Translations under genes and position numbers: made by a program
Part shown: positions 25,200 to 35,453 of the stretch, piece by piece
Numbering within the stretch: position 1 is the first letter of the stretch
Layout of the letters: each line of letters begins with the position of its first letter
Notes under the pieces: model-generated
The model's input: only the letters and a program-made list of their open reading frames with translations
Told to the model about the DNA's origin: nothing
Database searches by the model: none
Origin: Mixophyes australis
Taxonomy: Eukaryota > Chordata > Amphibia > Anura > Limnodynastidae
Assembly: GCA_036250195.1 (NCBI GenBank)
Contig: JAVHZZ010000002.1
Span: 70,732,205-70,796,204 of the forward strand
Length of the DNA stretch: 64,000 nucleotides
Direction of reading: 5' to 3'

Positions 25200-25588
25200 G
25201 AGTATGATTGGTGGTGAAGAGAAGTCTCTCTCCTCCAGCACCCAGATTATTATTCTCTACATGCAGAGTCCATATATATCTCACCATGTTCTAAGAAACA
25301 GACACACACAAAAACATTGACCATGCCCCCCAAATCCACCCAGTTACTCTCAGCCACCCAGCTACACGCCTGAGGACCCAGTCTTACATATTATCAAGAC
25401 CGTGCCCCCAAATTGGAGACTGTTGAGGTATAAAGAGGAGGCGAGTATATCATGGCCATATGGGTCCTGAGGACTGACCCTGCACTTCAGCTAGACGGGG
25501 GGATGGGAGAGGCGTTCTCTGTTCTAGTTTAACTAGAATTTCCCATTAATATCTCATGTGCATTATACTGTAGTCTTTGTAATTTTAC

Positions 25589-25725
25589 CTCCATGTTTGA
25601 TGCTGTCCCCAGCTCATCTTTATCCGCTGCTTCTTGTACTTCCACCACCTGCTCCTTAAGTAGATCACAGAACAGCCGAAGCTCAGACAATTTCCGACCC
25701 AGAGACTTATTATCAGACAGTATAT
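25589..25725 (-). CDS. FAPP-like gene coding exon 4
   Basis: 137 nt, acceptor ATCCCCAG|AT, donor ATGGAG|GTAAAA. Encodes 45 full codons including [16 protein letters not shown], matching the conserved segment downstream of the PH domain in FAPP1/FAPP2. It leaves in phase 0. Confidence 0.88.
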
Positions 25726-28700
25726 CTGGGGATGATACATTTATTGTCAGTAGGAGCATAAACACACATCACAGGGATACATAGCACTTAAGCCAGCCAC
25801 ACATCATAATCATCATCACCATTTATTTATATAGTGCCACTAATTCCGCAGCGCTGTACAGAGAACTCACATCAGTCCCTGACCCATTGGGGCTTACAGT
25901 CTAAATTCCCTAACACACACACACACACACACAGGTAAATTTGTTAGCAGCCAATTAACCTAGCAGTATGTTTTTGGAGTGTGGGAGGAAACCGGAGCAC
26001 CCAGAGGAAACCCACGCAAAACACAGGGAGAACATACAAACTCCTCACAGATAAGGCCATGAACAGGAATTGAACTCATGACCCCAGTGCTGTAAAGCAG
26101 AAGTGCTAACCACTTAGCCACTGTGCTGCCCACGGGTCAGTTCTGCTGCTCTACAAGTTCTGAATAGGATTAATACCCTATTTGGCCACAAATGTAGGTT
26201 GCCAGATTGGATGAGATCTGGCTTTTCAGTGTTTGGACCAAGAGGCTGGATGATTTAGTGTCTTTTGAACTAGTTAGTGCAGTCAGAAGAAGACTAGATG
26301 AATAAACTGATAGCAGCTAACTGTGGCCACCTTCTGACCACATTTATAAACATGCCCTGCAATGATCCTATGGATAATGACAGGATTGTATTATCTAGCA
26401 TTGTGGTCGCTCTCAGGCCATACACACTGTGATTTTGCTCCAATCGCCCAATCTAAGCTACAGTTTTGCACTACGTATGGGCTGCAAAATACACATTCCA
26501 TTCAATAGTCCCATAAATATACAGCTACATTTTCTGAGCTCACACAATATATGCTCTGTTTAAGCTGACAAATCACAATAAATGTTTCATTGGTTGCTAC
26601 ACATTTGCACATAGCATGGCTTATTATTAACTAGCATATATAGCAAAAAGACAACTAAACCCACAATTAACTGCTAAATAACTGAAGATTCTCTCTATCC
26701 CATCAACAGCAGCTAAGACCACAATGCCAAAAAGGCTAAAGTTACCAATATAGGACAAAAAGCTTTCAATTCACTGTGACATTACCAACTATATCACTGG
26801 ATATGAATTCACCATTCTATTAATTTCTTTTACCTAGTAGATAGTAAAGTTTCCTCACACCACCCCCCTTATTCTAGAGTGATGCATATCAATACATCAC
26901 CCTCTTAATCAGCTCTTAGGATGGAAAAATTATGTTCTTTACACGGGTATATAACAGATAGTGGACTAAGCAGATATCAATTTATCACTGAACTAAATAA
27001 TGTATGTGAAAGATCATGTAATAATAGTGTACACTATTGGGGTTACTTGATCTTTAACATGAATACTTAGTAAATGGATTTACCTGCTTTTCACATTACA
27101 GCATATCATGATTTTCATGATCCATTTCTTCACAGACTAGTTAATTATGAGAAATTATTAAGTATTATGAAATATAATTATAATAATTATTAAATTATGA
27201 TTAGCGGGTATGTAAAAACATCAAAATTATTGATTTCAGTTGAGAGATGTTAAAATATTTATACATCAGCTGTATTGCATGCGTCATTTTGGGGTGCCAG
27301 TAGTGGGATGCGGGAGATTTGCCAGCTCTCCCGGGAGTCCGTGAGAACGACCCAGACATTCCGGGAGATGTGGCAAGTATGTCTAGGTTACATGCAGACA
27401 TGTATCCCCATACTCCTAAGAAAAGGTTTCCATTCCTCCGAAAGTATTCATTATTAAAATGCTGACTCCTAACTTCTTTCAAAATTGCTTTAGACCTGCA
27501 TATGGGAATATGAACATATTTATAAATACTACTACAGGGCTTTTTAGATTTCATCAACATGTATTTTAAGTTATGTTCCAATTAAAATCCATCATTATGT
27601 TTTGTGATGTAAATGAAAATGCTATGGGGATTATATAGCAGTAACATGCAGAAGTGCAGTAACCCATAGATTTCATACATAATGCTTTTATTGTCTAAGA
27701 TGCACTAGGTGGATTTCAGCTAGTTGTTGACTGCTTGCTATGGGTTAATCTCATTAGACTTCATTGGTTACCCACTGTGTACATCTCAGCACAGCATACT
27801 TTCTTTAAGACAAGCATAAGGATATCTAATAAAAGTAAAAGCAGGCACACAATCAGTTCATCAAACAGCAGTTTAACGTGGCCGTATATGAAGAGCACCA
27901 TAATGAGAGCGTCTGAAGAATTTACAATCTAGTACAAGAGATATGCACACGTGCCTTTGGTTTGTTGCATTGCAATGTCTCCCAGACAGGCTTTGGCAGA
28001 TCCTAGTGCTACCAGCCATCTCTGCCTGTCAGCTGCATTCTCTGCACACAAGTAAAAGCACTGCTCCCTTGGTATAAATAGATCCATCCGACAGCTATCA
28101 GCCTGATGCACTGCAAGTGAAGGAAACAAAGCATATGGATTTAAAAATAAATAAACAAACAACATTCGACCCTGGCTAATATGATATTTGTAGGAGAAAG
28201 GAGAATATAAGATCCTGTCAGAGTGTTGCTAAATCACATTAAGGGCAGCTTAATAACACAAAGAAAGTCACACTGGATATTAAAAGAAGTGGTAAATAGA
28301 TCCTACCTCGGATCTCACACACAGCCATTTTAATGCTGCCTTTGCATGCTTTACCAACATTGTCCTGGGAGTCATAGTAAGACAAGAATCCTCTGTCCAG
28401 CACAAAGTAACGCGGTTGCCAGCCTGGGAAGATTAAGACATCATAACATAAATGTACATGGTGCAAGAAGCAGTAAAATAAATACATAAAATTTCATAAT
28501 AAAAATTGGCATTCACATGGAATATGGAAATATTGCCTTCTCAGTAGCTGCACTGAGTAAAACTGTATCTGCATCTAAGGACTCTACTACTCCTTGTAAT
28601 ATAGTAAATCTCAAATAAATCAGACCTGATGGTTTTCTTTTTTGTCCCGACAGTAGATTGTTTCACAACCCATTAACCAGCACATTTCACCTATCCCAAG

Positions 28701-31700
28701 AAGACAGCCATTGCATGGGCAAGCAGCTTTCCAAGCGGTCACCTGTGGCCCCCAGCTCTGTTTTATTGTTATTGTATTGTTTGTTATAGATTAAACCACT
28801 TGTTTAAAGTGACTGCAGATAAATTATTAAAGATCGGTGTCTCCAACTTTGAGTAAATGTTTGTTTTAACTTTTTTCTGAGATTAAGGGTAATGTGTGGC
28901 CCTTTTGAAAGGTAGAGGGCCAACCATGCGTCTCCCGAAGCGTATCAGGATGCCTACCTCTCACCTAGCACGTTCATAGGTGCACATCCACATCATATAT
29001 TATGGAACTGCCTCTTGAAAATCATAATCATCTATTTATATAGCACCACTAATTCCGCAGCGCTGCACAGAGAACTCATACACATCAGTCCATGCCCCAT
29101 AGGAGCATGCAATCTAAATCTCCTAACATACACACACTCACACATACACCGACAGAGACTAAGGACAATTTAATTGCAGTCATCTAACCTACTAGTATGT
29201 TTTTGGACTGTGGGAGGAAACCAGAGCACCCGGAGGAAAACCACGCAAACACAGGGAGAACATACAAACTCCACACAGATAAGACCATGGTCGGCCGAAC
29301 TCTTGACCCCAGTGCTGTGAGACAGAAGTGCTAACCACTAAGCCACCGTGCTGCCTGGTTTACTTTTGCATGAATTGTTGTGGGTATAACTGGAAGTGTG
29401 CATGGGGCAATCAGCAAAACCATCACACCAAAGTCAATTCTATGACCACTTTAGCACCAACACCTTCATTAAATTCAACTTTTCTCTTATAATACATTTA
29501 ATTTTAGCCATATTTATGCCTTAAATTAAACATATATATAGATTATACCTGTCAATTTTGTACATTTTAGGGTCATTACATTGTTCAACACCATACTTTG
29601 AATGTGCAAAGGGTGTCCCCTTTTGCAGAAGTGAAAATGCTGTGTGGCCCCCAGCAAACCTTGGGAAAGCCCTCCTACCCATTTTCATCTAAATCTGGCC
29701 CATAAAACGAAATCTTGTTTGTGGATGTATAAGTAGGCAATTCCTATCTGAAGTTGCACAACTTTGCACAACTGCAGATGATTAAATTTTGGCCTGGAAA
29801 TCGAATTTCTCACTAAACAGCATTTGCACTATGCTTTTGCACTTTAGTAAATGACCTTTACTATGTATAGGTGATAAGTACTCCCTTTGTCAGATACAGA
29901 GTATACTCTCCCTGCATAGTCTGTACTAGACAAATTACTTTAGTCTGATTGTGCAATAAATAAATCAACATCTGGACACCTTGATAAGGCACCGTATTTA
30001 TTTTAGGTAGGACTACACCCCTATACACACACAAGCTTGTCTCCACTACTACCACTAGTATCATATGACACTTACACGTCACTCAGGAAACTAGCAGTAA
30101 ACTATATATTATGCAGAATAATAACTACTGTAATGCCATAAACAATGTTAAACAAGTTTAATAATACAAAGTGCCCCTATATTTATTTTCAAAAGCTTTA
30201 TATGTGTAAGCAAATCAATGTAATTACATCAAAAACAGCCAAACTTACTATACTAAACTTAAAACACAAGATAGGTTATAAAGTATGGCTACTAATAACA
30301 TTTACAAATATAGATGGAAAAGATTCAGGACCAGAATTATCAGAATTAGAGATATTTGAGATAAAGTTGTGACCATAGGTGGTGAGATTTTCCCAAGACT
30401 TCCTGTCAGTAATCCCATTGGAAGAACAGTTACTTGTAGCCATCTTTTACAGAAAATGGCTGACGACAGACTATACTGTTACCACTCAACAGCACAGCAA
30501 ACACCTAGCCCTGACACTACTAACATTTGGTTTAATTGCTGACACTCTTTAGGAAGGCTTCAGTTACTCTCTGACTTACGCCAAAATACAATCACAATTT
30601 AATTGGATTAGAGTTACTGTTAACCAATTATTCGCCTTAAATGTAGTGTTAGAACCACCAAGCCTATCTGATGGGTGAATCCTTTAAGAACACAAAGGCA
30701 GAATGTTATTAAATGGAGATAATATGACACAGAACATCACAATGATTACTGTGTAAACAGGATAACAAATTGACAAACAGAAATACAATTGCAAAACAGT
30801 TTCTTAAAATAAACAGGAATAAAAACAGAAAAAGAAAACTCACATGGAAACCTTGTCAGCAGACTAAGCCCAAAAAGTCAACATTAATTTCTTGACCATT
30901 AAACCCACATTGTCCCCTTCTTTGTAACGTCACTCAGAGTAGAGAGTAAGTATGCTAATCTGTTCTACGACTGATTTTTGATTTCCACGTTGTTCATACA
31001 CATTTTATTAATGAATTCTAAAATGCAGATATCTATTATTGGGAATACAACAGAGATATAATATTACACCCAATCATCATCATCATTTATTTATATAGCG
31101 CCAACATATTCCGTAATGCTTTACAATTGGGGACAAACATAATAAACTAATAAACAAACTGGGTAAAACAGACAAAGGTGAGAAGGCCCTGCATGCAAGC
31201 TTACAATCTATGGGACAATGGGAGTTTGACACGAGGCTAAGGCAAAGTCTACATTTTGCATTTCGGCCTAGCCAGACTGCAAAGGTAAAAGTGACTCCTA
31301 AGTTAAATGATCCTGTCACACAACAATGTTGGTCAAGGGGTAGTTGTCTTGTGTGAAATTGTGTAACGGGTGGTAATAGGGTAATGTAGTGAGGTTAAGA
31401 GGGTGATTGAGGAATACTATAAGCTTGTCTGAAGAGGTGGGTATTCAGAGAACGCTTGAAAGTTTGTAGACCAGAGGAGAGTCTTATTGTGCAGGGGAGA
31501 GAATGCCATAGAGTGGGTGCAGCCCGAAAAAGTCCTGTAACCTGGAGTGGGAGGATGTAATGAGAGTGGAAGAGAGACGCAGATCTTGTGCAGAACAGAG
31601 TTTGCGAGTTGGGAGATATTTTGAGACAAGAGAGGAGATGTATGATGGTGCAGCTTTGTTGATGGCCTAGTAGGTTAGTAAAAGTATTTTATATTGGATT

Positions 31701-34700
31701 CGGTAGAAAACAGGCAACCAGTGTAGAGACAGACAGAGTGATTCAACAGAGGAATAACGATTTGCAAGGAAAATCAATCTTGTTGCAGAGTGCAAAATAG
31801 ATTTTAGGGGTTTGAGTCTGTTTTGGGGAAGACCAGTAAGGAGGGAATTGCAATAGTCAATGCGGGAGATAAGTGCATGAATTAAGTGTCTTGCGTGAGT
31901 TATGTGCAAATTCTGGAAATGTTTTTTTAGATGTATGTAATACACAAGTTATGGTTTTCTGCACATTTACATATGAGATATGACTATTTTAGAAAATATG
32001 GAAAGACACTACCTTATCTCTTTATTTTTTTGATAAGGCTGGTTTCTACGCTTGACAAGGTATCTATGTAGCTAGTGTTCTTGATTACAAATAGGTCTTC
32101 TCAAAGATGGATTATGTTAAGCCTTGTTTTCCTATATGAAATGTAATGCACAGTTGCCTGATAAACCAAAGCATGTGTGGGCACATTTATTAAGATGCGA
32201 TAATTATCGCACAATACAATAGCTTGGGGACAAGAATAGGCATGATATCATTGTTGGTGGGGCATTGCATCACCAGGGGAATGACCGAGTCCAGGAAGGA
32301 CTGAAAATATGACAGAAGGAAATATGAGGCATTTGAGTATGCCCAAAGCCTGCAAAGAGATAACAAGATTATGTCTAGCATATGCATTTACATGAATAGA
32401 CAATAGTGAGGGGAAAAAAAATTAGGATTTTACATTGCAGACTGGGGTCAAGGGAGAAAACTACTTGATATGTCATGTGTTATATCTGTGGGAAAAAAAT
32501 TGAAGCATGCCAGTACATCATCTCCCCCTACTGTGGGGGTGATTTCCCTCAGCTTGGTGGATTGGTTGTATCCACCATAGGTTAGGACCCATTCAACTGC
32601 ATAACGAGATGGACTTTTCCCATGTATTATATTAATTTTCCATGTTCTGAGTGGGATTCAATATAAATAAACATGTATATTTTAAGAAAAAAGTTTACAG
32701 GTCCTCCTTTTAAAGAAAAACCCAAATACATGCCATTATGTCTGGGCAGCACAGTGGCTAAGTGGTTGGCACTCCTGCCTCACAAACTGGGGTCATGAGT
32801 TCAATGGCATTATCTGTGTGGAGTTTGTATGTTCTCCCCGTGTTTGCGTGGGTTACCTCCAGGTGCTCTGGTTTCCTCCCACACTCCAAAAACATACTAG
32901 TAGGTTAATTGACTGCCATCAAATTGACCCTAGTCAATCTCTCTCTATGTCTGTCTGTGTGTGTGTATTTGTTAGGAAATGTAGACTAAGCTCCAATGGG
33001 CAAGGGACTGATGTGAATGAGTTCTCTGTACAGCGCTGCGGAATTAGTGGCGCTACATAAATAAGTGGTGATGACGATGATTATTATGTTCTGCAAAGCC
33101 CAGTTTGGGCATACCAAATGGCTATGCATGGAATATGCATTATTTTTAATATGCATTTAAAACAACAATAGGCACCATAGTACCAGCTTCTTACCATGGC
33201 ACTGCAACTAATCACTTTGTGAAATAAAAAAACTGATCACGTTCCAAGTATGACAATATCGTAGAAGTTTGCAAAGAGGCTTATGGGTGAGAGTATACAA
33301 GGACTCTTCCCACCTGCCACTTTTATGCAAGATTAACTTATACTTTGGGGATGGTGGGTGTTTAACTTTTTCCATAGCTACATAGAGGTAACAGTGAAAA
33401 TATATTCTGTCTATGCTTCAACCTCATTTTCTAGAAGTGGTGCAAAAAACATGGACATAATTAGTTCAGCATGAGAGAACAACATGTCTATGTATACTTT
33501 ATATTACTAATATGAGAGTGAATTACTATACTGTTTTCCATATATAAAAATAACGACAGAGGCCCTAATTCATTAAGGAAAGTTAAGGAAAAGTAAAGAA
33601 AAACCATGTTGCATTGGAGGAGGTAAATTTAAAAGGCAGATTTAGATTTATATTTGGGGTAGGGAATGTCCTAGATCAACTTTAAATTTCAGTGTACAAA
33701 TAAGGTATCATGTATTTGTGTGCTATATGAAAAAAAAAAAACAGCCAGTATTTTCCATATGTGCAAAATAAGGAACTCATTTGCACCCCTTGCATTGCAA
33801 CATGGTTTTGTCCAGAAAAACTTGAGTAAGAAAACTTACTCAATTTTTGGCTTAACTTTCCTTAATGAATCCAGAGGGATCACATGAACTTTGAGGATAG
33901 TAGAATACCTATATGCCTTTAAAATCAGTAACAGAGTACTGCCTTTATTGACTGTACACTTTACATTTTTCCAGCAATTGTCTGTAAACTGTGGAGAGGT
34001 TTGATACAATATTGTTAAAATACTCCAGATAACATTCCTGTCAGAATAAATTGACTGTTTAAAACATTTTGGTTTATTTACAAGGAAGTTGTCGTAGACA
34101 ATAACTTCTTTAAAACAAAAACAGTTTTATAAAGGGAGCACAATATGATAAATATTGATTATACATAAAATAAAATATAGATTTATGAAGAGCATAGTTG
34201 TCCTGTGTTTTGTATTAGTCCTCATAAACTATATTTGTAACAATAATATAATTAATTAAAAAGAAGGACACTATTAATTAAAAACAAATCAATGGGTTGC
34301 TAAACTGTTCCAGGCAAAGAGGGAACACCAGTACTAGTGAGACATCCATACCACAATGGCAGTCCAGCTGTCCTGAACCTATGAACCCCAACATAACCTG
34401 CCAAAGGCCAGTATGGCACACTGGGACTTGTAGTGCTACTGCTACATTGTCTAAAATTGGTCAATAGGAGCGGATTATAATTTGTGGATAATGGATACAA
34501 ATTCCACGCTGCAAAGACAAAAGGCTGCCTTAATATCCCATTGGGATACTTTTCAATCAATATTCAGTACATCTTATACTGGAAAGAATTATTATTATTT
34601 TTTTTAAATTGGGATTACCAAGCAAGATATCCCCACTTAACCTAGCATCACATACGATATATTACTGGTACAATCCTCAATGAAAAAAGTGCCGTGGTGT

Positions 34701-34879
34701 ATAGCAATGTAAATCACTGGTCTTAGACAACTTGTGACTCTCCACCTGAGGTGGAGCTACAATCCCTGCATTAGTGTCCTCCCAGCACAGGAATATATCG
34801 CTGTGTGCATACATTATTCCTGATCCATTCCTCCAGTACCTGACAGGTAGTTAGTCCACTTCAGCAGCGAGCCCTTCAT
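25589..34879 (-). CDS. PLEKHA3/PLEKHA8 (FAPP) family gene, 5' four coding exons
   Basis: FAPP proteins are adaptors that bind PI4P and ARF1 at the trans-Golgi through an N-terminal PH domain. Exons on the - strand are 34840-34879, 28307-28423, 27955-28110 and 25589-25725 (phases 1,1,1,0). They join into an open 150-residue N-terminus starting [13 protein letters not shown]. The PH domain covers about residues 1-97: [38 protein letters not shown] and [15 protein letters not shown]. After it comes [16 protein letters not shown], the helical segment that follows PH in FAPP1/FAPP2. The residues look closer to PLEKHA3 than PLEKHA8. The intron after exon 3 uses a GC donor. Later exons could not be identified, so either the gene continues divergently downstream of 25589 or its 3' part is degenerate. 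It is divergent from TARBP2. Confidence 0.85.
25801..26135 (-). repeat. V-SINE-like element, full length, in FAPP-like gene intron 3
   Basis: The - strand reads a tRNA-like head (GTGGCTAAGTGGTTAGCACT), the body TCCTCCCACACTCCAAAAAC and the tail CAGCGCTGCGGAATTAGTGG…GATGATGATTATGATG. A (CA)n run lies at 25914-25933. Confidence 0.85.
26140..27950. other. FAPP-like gene intron 3, remainder
   Basis: No exon found. 27285-27400 holds a repeat-like fragment rich in CTCCCGGGAGTCC-type phrases. Confidence 0.5.
27955..28110 (-). CDS. FAPP-like gene coding exon 3 (PH domain end)
   Basis: 156 nt, acceptor CTTGCAG|TG. Encodes [11 protein letters not shown]… and the C-terminal PH helix [15 protein letters not shown]. 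The only donor that keeps the frame into exon 4 is the GC dinucleotide at 27954-27953 (AAAG|GCACGT). The nearby GT gives an immediate stop in exon 4. Confidence 0.92.
28307..28423 (-). CDS. FAPP-like gene coding exon 2 (PH domain)
   Basis: 117 nt, acceptor CTTCCCAG|GC, donor CCGAG|GTAGGA. Encodes 38 full codons from WQPRYFVLD to MAVCEIR. It contains the basic strand that contacts PI4P in the family. Confidence 0.95.
29020..29358 (-). repeat. V-SINE-like element in FAPP-like gene intron 1
   Basis: Same body and tail as the 25.8-kb copy, with the tRNA-like head near 29358. Confidence 0.85.
29360..31065. other. FAPP-like gene intron 1, no feature
   Basis: AT-rich intronic DNA, nothing recognised. 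Confidence 0.5.
31075..31950 (-). mobile_element. L2/CR1-type LINE, 5'-truncated
   Basis: The - strand reads [40 protein letters not shown] and [10 protein letters not shown] (31945-31667), the distal L2/CR1 reverse transcriptase, then frame-broken C-terminus and the 3' tail (rc of TTTATATAGCGCCAACATATTCCG) with a CATCAT repeat. Confidence 0.9.
32744..33085 (+). repeat. V-SINE-like element, + strand, full length
   Basis: Box-A-like TGGCTAAGTGGTTGGCA (32755-32771), a weak box-B-like GAGTTCAATGG, the body GTTTGTATGTTCTCCCCGTG, a TG-rich middle, then the tail CAGCGCTGCGGAATTAGTGG and GATGACGATGAT. Confidence 0.88.
33090..33555. other. FAPP-like gene intron 1, no feature
   Basis: Nothing recognised. 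Confidence 0.5.
33561..33878. repeat. TIR (MITE-like) element, ~318 bp
   Basis: ATTCATTAAGGAAAGTTAA at the left is inverted as TTAACTTTCCTTAATGAAT at the right. A subterminal AACCATGTTGCATTG is inverted as CATTGCAACATGGTT. Confidence 0.75.
34840..34879 (-). CDS. FAPP-like gene coding exon 1
   Basis: 40 nt, ATG at 34879-34877, donor TCAG|GTACTG. Encodes [13 protein letters not shown] plus the first base of Gly. [12 protein letters not shown] spans this splice junction and is the beta1-beta2 signature of the FAPP PH domain. Too short to be found by ORF length alone. Confidence 0.88.
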
Positions 34880-35246
34880 GTCGAACAACCTCATCGCCCG
34901 ATCCCTGCAATCCTATACAGTAACAATTCACATTAACCAATGGGAGGCGAATGGGCGTGGCCAACTACAACCAAATACCAGCCAAGACCCTAACAGGTAG
35001 AAGGGTGTGGCCCAAGCGAGACACTTGCCCAATGACAGGTGACCGATGTGGTGGCACGTGGGTTTTTGTGGGCGTGGTTTGCACTCCCTCATTACTCCAC
35101 GTAACACTCAGAAGAGTGATCCCATTAGATACAGCGGCAATACGGGTCAGTGTATGTAACAGTGTGTCCGAGCTTTCCTATCTATACACAGCACTGACAG
35201 TACGATGCTGATGTGATTGGCTGTAGCTGCACGTGTTATAGGGTTG

Positions 35247-35264
35247 AATGCTGGGAAATGTAGT
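35247..35264 (-). promoter_or_regulatory. ZNF143/Staf-like site (ACTACA…CCCAGCATT)
   Basis: The - strand reads ACTACATTTCCCAGCATT, close to the ZNF143 consensus ACTACAATTCCCAGCATGC, and it lies 140 bp before the TARBP2 start codon. Confidence 0.6.
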
Positions 35265-35307
35265 CCGATACACGATGAACTTCCTGGACGATGCTGATTT
35301 GTCATGG

Positions 35308-35323
35308 ACAACTCCCGGCATGC
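35308..35323 (+). promoter_or_regulatory. Second ZNF143-like site (ACAACTCCCGGCATGC)
   Basis: ACAACTCCCGGCATGC on the + strand matches the core CTCCCAGCATGC type of ZNF143 motif with one A-to-G change. It is oriented opposite to the site 60 bp upstream. Confidence 0.5.
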
Positions 35324-35403
35324 CATGCGCTGTGAGCTATGACCTCCCCTATCCTTACTTCCCGCCCCGGCCATTGTTGCTGGAGAGCGGAGAACAGGAG
35401 GGA

Positions 35404-35453
35404 ATGAGTGAGACCGAGGACTGTGGGAACCAGACGTGCTCCGGGTGTCCCAG
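35404..35453 (+). CDS. TARBP2: TARBP2 coding exon 1
   Basis: Codes for the N-terminal 16 residues ([16 protein letters not shown]) plus two bases of codon 17. The donor is CAG|GTAGGA. The exon lies in GC-richer, CpG-bearing DNA downstream of the shared promoter. The N-terminus of TRBP is poorly conserved, so the assignment rests on phase (2), position, and the acidic MSE start typical of vertebrate TRBP. Confidence 0.85.

Larger units (their letters stand above)
34880..35403. promoter_or_regulatory. Candidate bidirectional promoter, TARBP2 / FAPP-like gene
   Basis: Only 524 bp separate the two divergent start codons. The segment holds a CCAAT box (34937-34941), an inverted one (ATTGG 35216-35220), GGGCGTGG GT/GC boxes (34953-34960 and 35070-35077), two CACGTG E-boxes (35055-35060 and 35230-35235) and two ZNF143-like motifs. 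There is no clear TATA box. This is typical of housekeeping divergent promoters; activity is inferred. Confidence 0.7.

Noticed and set aside
34300..34560. 86-codon - strand open frame near the promoter
   Set aside because: No splice link or domain; the phrase CTGGGACTTGTAGTG suggests repeat sequence.
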